Shown here: piece by piece, positions 10,161 through 21,867 of the stretch | Layout: every line of letters begins with the position of its first letter | How positions within the stretch are numbered: the first letter of the stretch is position 1 | Assembly: GCA_963556495.2 (NCBI GenBank) | Contig: OY747705.1 | Span: forward strand, 6,353,501 to 6,417,500 | From: Valencia hispanica | Taxonomy: Eukaryota; Chordata; Actinopteri; Cyprinodontiformes; Valenciidae | Reading direction: 5' to 3' | DNA length: 64,000 nt | Program-made: the position numbers and the translations under genes | Notes under the pieces: model-generated | Told to the model about the DNA's origin: nothing | Databases searched by the model: none | What the model saw: the letters and a program-made list of their open reading frames with translations, nothing else

Positions 10161-12740
10161 TAAATACTATTGAATGTGTTATCATTTTTAAATTGACAGG
10201 TAAAAATTGATCAGAACTGGTGTTTTTGGACCCTATTGGTCAAAATGACAGACAACAAAACTGTCTGGCGCGACGTCTTCTACACACCAACATTATGTTC
10301 AAGGTTCTGGACACATTCTAAAACCAGCTGGTGCAAAAGAGTAATACAGCTACAAGAATAATATGTATGCACATCACAAGAGTAATATATGTGCTACTAG
10401 AATTTAATTGCAGCTTATAAATTGATGTTTTTGCACTTCAACATTGAGAAACCTGCTGAAAACCAGTAAAATGTTTGCTAGTTAAAATGTACTGTTTCTT
10501 TCTCCAGGCTCTAAATAAGCACAGCAGAATGATTTCTAACATGACTGATGGATTTGGAGTTTGAAATGGCAGCCAGTTGCAGTTATGAGTGTACTTGTTA
10601 AGTAGCGCACTTGCTCACAAATTGAATTGTTCAGTAGTAGTAGTGCCTTTTTTTAATCACAGGCATTTATGTAAATGGAGTTCAGATGAAGTTCATTCAA
10701 TATCTTGCCTCTGCAGCAATGTTCCTGTAAAATGAACAACCAACAAATACAGCCACGAGGACAGGTACAATTTGATACTCCCAGAGTCATACGACATGAT
10801 GGCTTGGAGAGAATGATTGTGGGTGTCTCGTTAGAAACCCAACAACTGCTGTCGACAATAGATACATGCTTTGTGAAACGTGCTTCTATAAAAAAAAAGG
10901 TCTTTCATTCAGTTTGTGGCACAATTACCTTCAAAAACAAAGCAAAACAATTTCATCTGTGCTGATTTGATTTATTTAAATGGAAACATTCATTTTGAAA
11001 AGATTTTAATAGTTGCCATTTTAGTGACATGCTTATTCGGAATGTCATAATGTCATAATAATAAGTCCTGAGAGTCATTAGAAGAAAAAAGGAGGGACTG
11101 CAGGGACAGTGAACTGTTTAGAGTTGATGGGAAAAGAGGCTGTCCAAAATTGATGGTAATGCTAGGAGAAAACCTTTTAGAGTCTGCAAAAGGCTTAAAA
11201 CTGGGATTAAGGTTCACCTTCCAGCAGCATTAAGACTCTAAACAGCCAGTGGTTTTGGTCAAAGCATGGGTTTAGGGTTAGATTCATGTGTGAATGACAC
11301 AGTCAAAGTTATAAATTTACCTAAGTGAACACTGTTCATTCAGAGTCTTGTCACCTAAACAGACTGAATTAACTTGATTTGGAATGGTGGTGATGCACAT
11401 TTGTATTCACCTCCACAGCAATTACAGCAGAGTAGAGTCTCCATCAGCTTTGTACTACTGAAAAATGAAAGGTTAGCCTATATTTTATTGCGAATTAGCT
11501 CAAGCACCGTCTGCTTTGATGTAGAGAGTATTATTGGTGCAGAATCTCAATTGGATTTAGGTCTGAACTTTAAGATTTTGTGGTGATAGTTGCACCCATT
11601 GACAGTACTGAAACCATTCAGAGTGAAAAAAGGAAACACAACACCTCCCCATCAAGTATTGGTTAAGTAGATATTCACTCACTCACTCAATGATTGATTA
11701 ACCTATTGATGTTGCACATAAGGACATAACATCATGCTTTTGTTTTGTAACACTCTTTCTACATACATATTAATATCAGTGGAAAGCAAAGATTCCTGTG
11801 ATTCCAATGTTGTATGCCAATCAGGGATACAATCATAACTATAGACAAGGTAAACACTTTTGTCAAACCATTCAGAAATGCAAAATAATGCCAATCTCAC
11901 CATTTAAAGCTGCAAATCATCGACAGAACAAAGTCATCTCAAACAAAACCAGTCTTTTTACATACACAAGGGTTCAATGACTGTAATCCAATCAAATAGT
12001 TAGTCCATTGCAAGCCTCGCACCCACAATCCAATATAATATGCCCCTGAAAACCTTTTAAATTTCCTTCAGATGCCTTTAGATCCTTAGAAGTTTTTTTT
12101 AATCGTAGCTTCTGTTAGCAGAGTAATTGCATTTTAGGTCAAAATTGGAGGAAATTTAAGGGGTTAACAAGCACAGTCTTTTAGAAATGGTCTAGCCACA
12201 GCAGCCGCTGTCCTGACTGCAGGAAATAGAGCAAACCATGAGAAAGTATCCAATACAATATATACATATTTGAAAGTGCAAAACATTTGTCATTGTGAAA
12301 CAAATATGACAAAAGACAGAAAATTTGAGTGTGCTAAAGGATTCATCTCTCCAAGGGTATGTCTGTAAGCTGGAAACATCTTCCCACTGGGAATTTGCCC
12401 AATTCTAAAGACAGAACTGCTTCATCTCCGTCAAGCTGAATGGATTCCACTGGTGCACGGCAAATTTACAGTCATACTACGGATTCTCAATCATCCTGAG
12501 GGCTGGAATTTATTTTGGCCATTGTGTTAGATCTATTACTGGGCCAAGACATAACAAAACTTTTTTTTGCCCTAAATCAAAGTTTTGTATTTTCAGTACT
12601 GTTTGAATCAGTGTCATGCTGAACTGTGAACCTTTGTCTGAGTTTCTGTTTTTTTAGAAGCATGAAAGAGATTTCCTCATCAAATCTGACTGTAAAGCAC
12701 CTTTCATGTTTTCTTCATTTAGGACGGTTTTCACCACTAT
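10160..12740. other. intron-like sequence without recognised genes
   Basis: AT-rich sequence with no ORF, repeat tail or splice-flanked coding stretch that I can support. A short tandem ATAATGTCATAATAATA-like patch lies at about 11046-11064. Confidence 0.45.
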
Positions 12741-12743
12741 CCT

Positions 12744-13065
12744 TTACCATACCATACCATACCACTTCATTTATATAGCACGTTTATACACAGCCGAGGC
12801 CGACCAAAGTGCTGTACAGAAGAACATCAATAGAAAACACAACCAAGCAAAAATAGAAAGACATTAAAATAAGGCAAAACTAAGCCACATTAAAAGCCAG
12901 AGAATAAAAATGAGCCTTCAGGCGGAGTTTAAAAACAGAAAGGGAGGGGGCCAACCTCACTGCCATGGGGAGTTGGATCCAAAGGCGAGGTGCACAGATC
13001 GCGAATGAACGAACCCCTGGGACCTGCAGGAGGCGGTGCTCTGCTGAGCGAATTTTACTATGATG
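12744..13065 (-). mobile_element. L2-like LINE 3' end, antisense
   Basis: Minus strand ends in GTGCTATATAAATGAAG followed by a (TGGTA)n tail, seen on the + strand as ACCATACCATACC at 12746-12762. Upstream on the minus strand is an untranslatable remnant of the C-terminal region. Tandem pentamer tails of this kind are typical of 3' ends of CR1/L2-type LINEs. Confidence 0.65.
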
Positions 13066-14095
13066 AAGGGTGTTTGTGTGACATAAGAGGTTTTTCAGTT
13101 AGTCAAAGCATTTTATTTGGAAGAATTTAGACTTTTACTGTATTGAAGATTCATCCAGGCATCCATCCATCTGTCTGTCCTTCCATCTACACTTCAGGTT
13201 CATCTATGGCCTCTTTGTCATGTCTGTTACTATAGCCATCTATGCCTGTTGCTGGAGCTTTGGGGGTGGGTCCTTTTAGTGCGATTCTTTTTGGTGCTAT
13301 TTTATTTCATATTTAAACTGAGGTGGGTAAGGATGCCTTATGGAATCTTGTCGGTTTTTGAATTTGCAGTGATTTGTGAAATTCCTTATCAGTTCCATAC
13401 TGCAGACATAAACTACCAAATCAATTTCTGCTCTGTACACTCCCACAAAGATTTGGAAGTCGTTAATGAAACCGCCTGACGAATGTTCTTTTGGCCTTGC
13501 AGTCTTTTTGAGGAACTAATTGGAAAAGTTCAGGATAAAAGCGAACTTTCACTCTCTGCTGAGGTTACAGGTATCATTTACTGGCCTTCAGTCTCTTTGA
13601 CTGGGAGCCTGTCACCACAGCTGTTAATGTTCAGAGAGCAGCAGCCTTTAGGAATGATAAACTAGAACAGGCTGACAATGTGTCGGTGACTGTGGCGACA
13701 ATGATTGGACACCGGAGCTCTCTCCCCTTTGACAAACCTTGATAAAAGAAAACTCTAATTAAATGCAATGGGCCAAAAGGACATTGTGACATGAGGTGGG
13801 CTCAGAGGATGTGGGCAGTGGAGATAAGCCTTCAGTTGATTGACTGTTGCAGTCTGTTTGCTTCCGCTACCCACTGTAGTCTGAACAATTTCTGTTACAG
13901 CAGCTGTGTTGCTCTTTCAATTACAGAACAACAGCAGAAAGCATCCAGTACTGCTGACAAGCTGTGTTAGCGCCGCTGTGACAAAAGCTTGGAGTCAACA
14001 ATTAGCCACAACATCACACTCACCACATCCTAGATTCTCTCAGCACTGCATCCTATTTAGCTAGATTTACACATGTAATTAAAATTTCTGATTAG
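13065..14095. other. intron-like sequence; possible conserved non-coding patch
   Basis: No coding sequence is recognised. A small ATCC tract lies near 13160. The stretch 13690-13860 is dense in homeobox-like TAATTA and GATAA words and is free of repeat marks, so it could be conserved non-coding DNA, but nothing in the window proves it. Confidence 0.3.
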
Positions 14096-14097
14096 CT

Positions 14098-14410
14098 TTA
14101 AAGCTGGGGTACATAGTTTAAACATTTTAAGTAATATTAAAAAGGCTTAAATTTGACTATCTGACTCTGCTCTATGATATAAAGTAGATCATCTTTCAGA
14201 ACTTATATTTCCTCAAAGTCCCTCTCCTGGCCTCTACACCAAAGCGAGTCTAGAGCGTTCACCAACAGATTTGCATATCCACAAGAGGGAGCTGTCAATC
14301 AACGAGACTGCACCCCAGACCCCATCCCAGTGTGCACTAAGGGGTGACACGCCTCAGTCTATTAATGGGCCTTACAGTGATTGGAGAAATCAGCCTTTGA
14401 GAGAAAATGA
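14098..14410. repeat. one-ended MITE-like fragment
   Basis: Begins TTTAAAGCTGGGGTACATAG, a terminus-like sequence similar in style to the TTAA-flanked elements at 18.2 and 29.5 kb. It continues through a GAGGGAGCTGTCAATCAACG block I associate with fish MITEs. A matching right terminus was not found, so the limits are uncertain. Confidence 0.4.
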
Positions 14411-14747
14411 CCATTTTCAGTAGCAGAAATGTTCAAACAGGGCAGTGTTGAAACTATTCAATTGAAATATTCAATGTGTAGGGTAGCTCAGTAATATCTG
14501 AAAATATCAGACCAGCTTGTCTCTCAGCAATAAACTATGCCAAATTCAAAGTCATATAAATCCACTTTCTTCTCCATTTTAAAGGCGTCTTTATCACATG
14601 TAGATGCCTAAATATGTCAAAAAATGGTGCCATGTGATTGGCTAATTCGCTATTTGTGTCTATAAGGTGTGTGTGCGTCACTGGTACTGTTAAACTGAAA
14701 GATCTTTATCTTAGAGTGTAACAGTACCTTTTAAAAACTATATGGTC

Positions 14748-14942
14748 TTAAGTTCTTTGAATACTTTTCCTGACATGGTTATTATATATACAACGTTTTG
14801 GATGGCTGCTGTTGATGTTCAACCTGAGCCTGATCAACAGTTCTTCAAGCAAAGGATGATGTCACTTGGTGGTCTCTGGGGTTTCCCAAATAATCTTCAT
14901 TACACTGGTTCACTCACAGGTAGAATGTTAGAATGTAAAATT
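14748..14942 (+). repeat. dispersed repeat, copy 1 (pairs with 32947)
   Basis: Shares CTTAAGTTCTTTGAATAC, GAGCCTGATCAACAGTTC and ACACTGGTTCACTCACAGG with 32947-33126 in the same order and orientation. Family unknown. Confidence 0.75.
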
Positions 14943-15004
14943 ATTTTATGGATTCAGTTCTATTCCTCAATTTATCATCCAATTTAGTATAGTTTTTAAC
15001 TGCA

Positions 15005-15110
15005 TCTTCCATCCATCCATTTGCAAAACTCTCTTAAACTATACAGGTACAATCTAGACAGGTTCCCAGTCCATCAAAGGGCAAATCTCAGTGTCTCACC
15101 ATACATGTGT
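15005..15110. repeat. degenerate ATCC / GTCCATC repeat
   Basis: CATCCATCCATTTGC is followed by GGTTCCCAGTCCATCAAAGG. This resembles the common fish repeat in which an ATCC run precedes GGTCGCCAGTCCATC. A related piece lies at 47880-47990. Confidence 0.5.
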
Positions 15111-16423
15111 GGACATTGTAATGATTTCCATTGATTTTACTGTCTAACCCACACCTAACCCTAACCATTAGTGGTACTGCCTAACTCTAACCTTAACCAA
15201 AATGATAGTCACACCATACCAATTACCAATACCAATTAAAAGTTGTGCTTGGATGTTAAATGACAGGAAGTTGTCATTTAGTCTAACTTGTAAAAAATCA
15301 AAACCTCTCAACATATGTTATAAGTTTTATTGTTAATTTTAGAAGATTCGTGCAAAGGCTTTGTTTAGCTAAAGATGCAGCTAGGAACTGTAAGAAAAAT
15401 AAATAAAACAATGTACCATGGGTCAAGATCATTAGAAAGATAAATCTATTGATGTAAAACAGGCTACTTGTAGATATGTTTTGTAGAAGATTTACCAGTA
15501 TGTTCATTAAATTCCTGACACTTGTATTTACTAAAGATAGTCTATACGCATATAAAAATAAATGTTCATGAAATACATTTTAACATTAACGGCCTAATGA
15601 TAATGCACACTTTTTCTGGGCAGTGATTCAACCATTTAAACTGCAGGTTTTTAAACCTACAACACTTGGCAAAAATGAAACTTTAATAAAATTGATTCAA
15701 TTGGAAGATCTTAAATCAGTTCCTTGAGTTTGTCACAAGAATACAGCTATGATGCAAAAATGTTTTATTCAATAATAAAAGTTCTACATTAATCAAATGT
15801 GTCAAAACAAATTAAAGTCCATTGCTGTAATTAATGTCAAAGCTTAAGTGGCAGGAATGTAATAATAAATGTTTTTTAGAGAAGTTTCTGAATATTTCCT
15901 TAAATCACTTATTTGTAACAATGCTAGATTTCTTTATCACTTATTTCTAGTACGTTTTTAATTTTTTTGTTTAAGTTCATATGGCATAATTTATGTAATG
16001 TTCTATTCTTGTGTCATTGTAATTAGTGTTTTTCTGCAGAAGTGTCAAAAGATGTGTAAAAAAGCAGCTTTTATGTGAATACACGCCAATCTGGACAAGG
16101 AAAACTTGAAAAGAAAGATTTCAGCCCAGTTCTGCTGACCTTTCTTTATTGTATGTGCTCTATGTACTATTTTTCACAACCAGCTTTTGGTGCCGAGAGC
16201 TGTCCCTAGCTCAGAGTGAGGCTGCTTTATCAATTTGTTGTTGCCAGAAATGGCAAAGAAAAAATCCACTGCAATTCGAGAGTAATAAAAAACAATTGCA
16301 TCATTGCACATCTTGTATAGTCACAATTCATTCATTAATCTTAATTCATAATCTAATAACACTAACCTCTAACATCTTTCAATCAATTTCATTCTCTAAT
16401 GTTTATTTTCCTTCACTTTTTAG
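15110..16423 (+). other. intron preceding the naaladl2-like exon
   Basis: AT-rich sequence with no supported features, ending in a good 3' splice site: a pyrimidine-rich TATTTTCCTTCACTTTTTAG immediately before 16424. Confidence 0.55.
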
Positions 16424-16576
16424 AGACAATTACTGAGTTGCATCCGTGGGGGAAACTGCCCTGGACCTAACGTCAGCTCTTTGCAGCTGCCTGGAGATGT
16501 GAGTTTCTTTGCCAATGAGCTGGCTGTGCCTACCATGGAATTCGCCTTTGAGCAGACTAAAGCAGAGAGTACAGAG
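16424..16576 (+). CDS. naaladl2: internal exon of a NAALADL2-like protein
   Basis: A 153-nt exon of exactly 51 codons in phase 0 at both ends, bounded by a strong acceptor (TTCCTTCACTTTTTAG) and donor (GAG|GTACGT). The product contains LLSCIRGGNCPGPNVSS, then DVSFFANELAVPTMEFAFEQ. The second block fits the TfR/GCPII-like fold of the M28-type family, where a non-peptidase aligns as a D-x-x-F-F-x-x-x-L-x-x-P segment. From memory, the Cys-rich CxxxxxCPxxN lead matches NAALADL2 rather than FOLH1 or TFRC. NAALADL2 is a predicted type II membrane glycoprotein whose peptidase residues are not conserved, and whose function is uncertain. Its vertebrate gene is very large, which fits a 64-kb window with one exon. 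No neighbouring exon was found. Alternative: another TfR-superfamily gene. Confidence 0.72.
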
Positions 16577-18158
16577 GTACGTTTGACCTAAAGCATCTGT
16601 ATTCTTTAACATTCCAATGACCAATTGGATTGCTTTCACTTCTGGGGTAATGGAAATGTTTCATCTTACATAAAGTGATGTCCAACGTTGACTAACCCCA
16701 AATTTACACCGAGTGCGTCAGCAGCGCAGCAATCCCCACATTTCAGACACGGAACGGCTGCGCTGCAGGCTGCGGAGCTTGAAGGCAGAGACTGCAAGTT
16801 CCAAGCACCCCACATTACCTTGACCAAAGGGAAGTGGAAAGTTACAATGGAACATATAGCCTACTTTAAAAAAAACTACACTTTTTTTTATTTATGACAT
16901 GTTCCCGGCAATATTTATGATTTAAACAAGTACGAGAAGCCATATGATATATTATTACTAGCAAATAATGCTTGCGTAAATGTAGACATGTCAGTAAAAA
17001 AGACATTCATTTGAATACTGGAATTGATGAACTTTGAATCCCTGCAATGCTGCATAAAATACATATGGTTTTCCCAAGCATTTCTCCTTGCATTTTTAAT
17101 TTAAGGTTCATTCATCTCTCTCACATATGTTTTAAATACAAAACAACTGCAGTAAAAGTAAATATGCCATTAAATGTAGTGACTTAAAGTTAGAATTTCT
17201 AGCACAGAACAGCAAGGGTTGCCAAGGAAACTTGTTTGTTTGTGTTGCATTCTTCTTCTCAGGCGATTATATTATTAATATAGGCAGCATTGTTCTTTGT
17301 GCTACTATGTGGACTTTAAAGATCCTTTTTAGCCAACAGCCCAGTGGTTTTCAGAGCCGTTTGAAAAACAAGCAAAGTACGTCTGGCTTTCAACTTTTAT
17401 TGATTGAATAAAGATACAACTTTCAACACCTGTCAATACACTGTAGCGCATATTGTAGTGAAACGTAAAATGGATGAATACCTATATATGGATATTTAAT
17501 AATAATTATCCCCATCAATCTTAAAACCATACTTAGGTTAATGGTTATTGTCCTCGGATATTTTAAAAACAATCCTACACCCTTGCATCCACTCCTTTAA
17601 TTGTTGAAATTTCAGTCCATGCCTTCTCCTTTTTGGTGTTGTCTTTGTAAAAAGGATGTGTGGTGCCATATCTTATGTTGTGATTCTCCGCTGCCAAGAT
17701 GAACATCTCCATGCTGGAAAAAAGACAGATGTTTTCCTCAAAAGATGCATGAGGCAAACGAGCCCCTTATTTCAAAATTTACTAGATTTCCTGTTTAGCC
17801 ATATGTTAACACTGGAGCTTGCCGTGTTCTGGAAGCATGTCTTGTCAAAAATAGAACCCAAACGTATCTTTAGCGGAGCAGCGTGGCAAGACCCTTTTGG
17901 GACGCGGCTGAAATGGTCATCAGTGTAAACCAAACTATGGACAATAATGGTTTCTATTTGACGCTGATGCATCTGGTGTAAATTGGAAGGGAGTTTGTTT
18001 CCAAAATGATTCAGAGAGAGGATCACTTGATTGTTCCATGTACATCAATCCAATGTAATGTTTTTAGCCCTTCATCGATAGCTGCAGCTTCATTAGAAAT
18101 AAAAAAAACGTTCCAAGTGCATGTGCATAATGAAGTCAATGCCTGCATACTGTACTCT
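16577..18158 (+). other. intron following the naaladl2-like exon
   Basis: Starts with donor GTACGT. No repeat or exon was supported. Short open stretches at 17575-17928 overlap on both strands and have no recognisable domain. Confidence 0.5.
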
Positions 18159-18162
18159 TTAA

Positions 18163-19109
18163 AGTGTAACTGAACCCCATGAAAAATCCTAACCCCGCCC
18201 CCAGACAACATTTAAAAAATCCTACAAAGTGGGCGGTACCAGGAAACACGGAGGGGCATGGCCAAGTGTGGAGGATGAGCGGAGGGGGGAACGTGGGGGT
18301 GTGTTCAGGAGGACAGTGATACCTTGCTCAATCTGAGACTGAAACATGGACAGTGACCAAAGCGACGTTGGCAGTTTTGCGACTGATCGATCTAATCGAC
18401 ATTCATCTGTTTTGAATGTTAGCCTATGTTAGCATTACCACTCAGAGACTGGACCCATCCTGTCTCACTCTGCCTCAGCAGCACCGGCCTCGGGCAGCGC
18501 TGACTCAGCGCCCTGAGCCAGCGGATCTCCTCCGCTGTCACTGGAGGAAGAGAGGTAGAGGGAGGCTTTATGGAGCCCAGCGGCCACGAGCCACATCAAT
18601 TCGAGCCGCTGACTCAGGGCGCTGAGTCAGCGTTGCCTAAGGCCGCTGCTGCTGAGGCAGAGGGAGACAGGATGGGTCCAGTCTCTGAGTGGTAATGCTA
18701 ACATAGGCTAACGTTCAAAACAGTATGTTAGCTATGCCAACTAAGTGCTAATGGGATAATAATAGTAACCTGAAAAATGCAATCCAACTCCAAACTCGCG
18801 ACGGGGTCGGTTTGTCTGATAGTTTTATCCCCAAACCCACGGGGCGTGTCTGTGAGACCATGCCTGTGACACAGTCAATGACTGTGACGTAAAGATGTAC
18901 CCCTCTCCACAAATCACAAAATTCAAATGCAGTAGCCACCGTTCAACCCTAAGAGGGCAGCACTAAGATGTTTTTAGACCAAAAAGTGTAGAATTAAACA
19001 AGTTTACACGAAAATGTAAAAAAAATCCCAGAAACTGAAAGACTTCATTGGTAAATACCCATTTATACAGTTCATTGAATTAAAAGTTGTTTTGGGGTTT
19101 AGTTACTCT
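18163..19109. mobile_element. TTAA-flanked nonautonomous DNA transposon
   Basis: Left end AGTGTAACTGAACCCC and the reverse complement of the right end, AGAGTAACTAAACCCC, match at 14 of 16 positions. TTAA lies directly outside both ends (18159-18162 and 19110-19113). TTAA target duplication is the mark of piggyBac and Kolobok superfamilies; the AG-start fits neither a classical piggyBac CCC end nor anything else decisively. No transposase is encoded. The centre is a long hairpin (18407-18723), listed separately. Confidence 0.7.
18407..18723. repeat. hairpin with 118-bp arms inside the TTAA element
   Basis: Arm 18407-18524 and arm 18606-18723 are near-perfect reverse complements around an 81-base loop. 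Blocks include CTGTTTTGAA, TAGCCTATGTTAGCATTACC, CTCAGAGACTGGACCCATCC and GCGCTGACTCAGCGCCCTGA. The last is itself a smaller palindrome. The arms are much more GC-rich than the flanks. Confidence 0.85.
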
Positions 19110-19113
19110 TTAA

Positions 19114-21865
19114 GTAACCATTGCTAATGCAAGCAAAACCACAGATTTCAATCATGGCTGCACTTCATTCCTAGGAATCAGCGTGACAAGTGCTTTGTCA
19201 GTGCATAGTCAAGTCAATAGTTTTTTCTTACATTCATTAAAGAAAGTCAGTGTTGAACTTCAGAATAGCATCAAAACAAAGACACATTGAGAATACAGTA
19301 AACTAGCGTCTAGGGAATAGAATGTGACAGCCACCATCTGCAGCTTGCAAAACTAATAGTGTTATTTTAGATGTTAAAATCATTTGCAAACCCAGTTTGA
19401 CACACTGCAATTTGGATCTGGTCTCTGCAAGCAACAAACACACATCTTAGAGTGTAGAAATTATTCATGGCCCTATTCGCTTCGATTAAATATGCAATAT
19501 GGATGTTTGTTGCTCTACCTGGGGCTAGAAAAATAGAGATTTTTCCCTACAAATGTCAACCCACTCAAATGTGGAACTCCTGGTTCAACCTGCAACTTGG
19601 AACTTAATTAATGTAAGAGATCTTCATAATGTTTATCTGCCTGTTAGGTTTCCTAATAGCAGTATAAAAAAAGTCAGTTTAGATGAAGTCCAGGCTCATT
19701 TAAAAGGAGAGAATAAAGCCCAAATTAAAAAGTCTGATACATAAACAAGCTTTGTTAAAAAACGTCCTGAAGGCAAAGATTACCATAAACTCAAGAGCAA
19801 TTGAACTCATTGACGTCGTTAAAACTTGGAAGAATCCAATTTCCCCTTTATTTGAATTTGTGGGCATTATGAGTGAGGAACCTGGGGAAAAAATATCAGG
19901 GTTTACTTCTTGGCTGCTTATCTTCTGGCACGATGTTTTGGTTGGTTAAAGTATTGATTTCTGTATTTATGCATTTTGGGATTTCGAAACCACCACTGCA
20001 GTCAGGCATACTTTTCATGTTGTACTTTGTTTTGCATTTCCAGTTTATAAAAAAATCCCTAAAGCCACAAGGCTCACATTTTATTTGGCTAAAAGGAAAG
20101 AAGGCAAGATAGCCAAAGATGTGATGCTTTATGTCTAAAGACGTTGAGTGGATACCTGAGTCATGACAAAAAGATTTTGTAACTTATAAACTTGATGTAA
20201 GTTGTAAGTCTAGAACAACATTTCAAATACCATCGATCCACAAATGAATGAAAATGTTTTTGATGATCTGTAAAACCACTTGCAACAACAGTTGAAATAT
20301 AATTAGAAGCAGTTCCTGTCCATGAGAAGTAAATTGGATGCAAAGGGATAATAGCCACATGTTTTACTTTCGAGGTAACCATTGCCAACAAAGTGGGCTT
20401 TTTCTAATGGTGCAACATGAATCTGGCCAACCTGCACAATAATCTAAGAACAGGAAGAATCAGAAGAGTGAAGCCACAAAGTTGGGTAAACTTAATCTGA
20501 CCACTGTTGTGTATTTATACTAAGGTCAATTTTCAAAGCACGTTTAAACGACTAACCATATGAGCACCTTTTAGCGACCTTTGTTCTATGGTGATGAACA
20601 AGATTACAGTACATAATTTGCTGCTTGTAATTGCATCCGTTGATCATATGCTGAGCAAACAAAGTTGTTGTGTTGGTAATGTGGTGTGAGCCCACCAGAT
20701 GTTGTGTAGTGTTCAGGACTGAAATGTGGTTCATTGAGCAGTATTTTTTCCCCTTTATTTAGCATCTGTTTTTCTCTCATTTCATTAAAGTGTTCTCTGT
20801 AGTATGTGATATGATTATGCACCTCTTGGAATAATTTAACTAAAGTTTGTTGCTCAAAGTTATTTTTGCTCGTTGAGCCATCACAAAAAAGTCACATTAT
20901 ATTTTTGTGGGACATTATACAGTCAGCATGTTAGACTTAAACTTGTTGTGCACACAAAAAACATGGTATTTGAAATAAAGGCAAAATAAGGCCAGATGAG
21001 CAACTGTAATTTCCCTATTGAGATTGCGTGCAAACAGCAAAATGTCCTTCAGTCTGTGTGTTTTCACCTCTGCGTGCAGATATCTGGAAGTAAAATTCTC
21101 TCCCGTTGGTGCAGCGTGGGTGTCATCTCTGACATGTGTCATCAGGCAGATGCATTGGCTTTGGGGATCTGGAGGGAAAAACTCAGGCAGGCCACTGAGG
21201 TGTGAGAGGAATATCTGACAAGAGCTCATCTTTGCAGCTACATGGTTTAGGGCAACTTTCAGGTTCAGGTAAGGATAGTGAAATATTAAGTCAGTGGGAT
21301 CTTCAGCTTGGCTTTGGCAAGTGCTGTGTTTATACCACAGGCTATTCCTGCCGCACTTCACAGATAGAGACAGCTGGACAAAGGTGGCAGTATTCATTTG
21401 GCCTCATACCTTTTGCATCTTTGAAGGACCCATACACTAAAAGTCAGGTTGTAAGGTTGGAACAAGGCTCAATGACAACAGGTGAGACAGTAAAGTTGTG
21501 ACTCTAACTTCATATTGTGATGTTGTTCAAACTTCTTTTAGAGAATGTGGCCGTGTTAGCTATTGGGGAGGGGGGTTCCTGAGACAGTGCATTGGTGTAA
21601 AGTCTGGGCTAGAAACACCTACGGACTGTTTCTACTCTCTACACCCCAATTTTTTGCAACTCACCCAAAGTCTGTCTCTTTCTAAAATGCTGCTTTTATC
21701 ATCCTCCAATTATCAAATTAAATTAAATAAATCTTTGTTTTTAATAAAGCGCTTTTCATACCATTGGCAACAATGTTGTGACATGGAATTAGCGAATTTT
21801 GTCTGGTTTACATAACCATCAATAATTATGATCAAAATGTAATACTAATATAATTACTGATGAAG
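19114..21865. other. intron-like sequence without recognised genes
   Basis: Several overlapping open stretches on both strands (19553-20112, 20915-21397) have no domain. A possible acceptor-flanked stretch, 21081-21197 (CACCTCTGCGTGCAG before, GAG|GTGTGAG after), was considered, but its translations resemble no known exon. Confidence 0.45.
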
Positions 21866-21867
21866 TT

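Noticed and set aside
21081..21197. Possible exon with acceptor and donor
   Set aside because: A CTCTGCGTGCAG acceptor and GAG|GTGTGAG donor exist, but neither open translation resembles NAALADL2 or another known protein.
20915..21397. 160-codon minus-strand open frame
   Set aside because: No recognisable domain, overlapped by open frames on the other strand, and no splice or repeat support.
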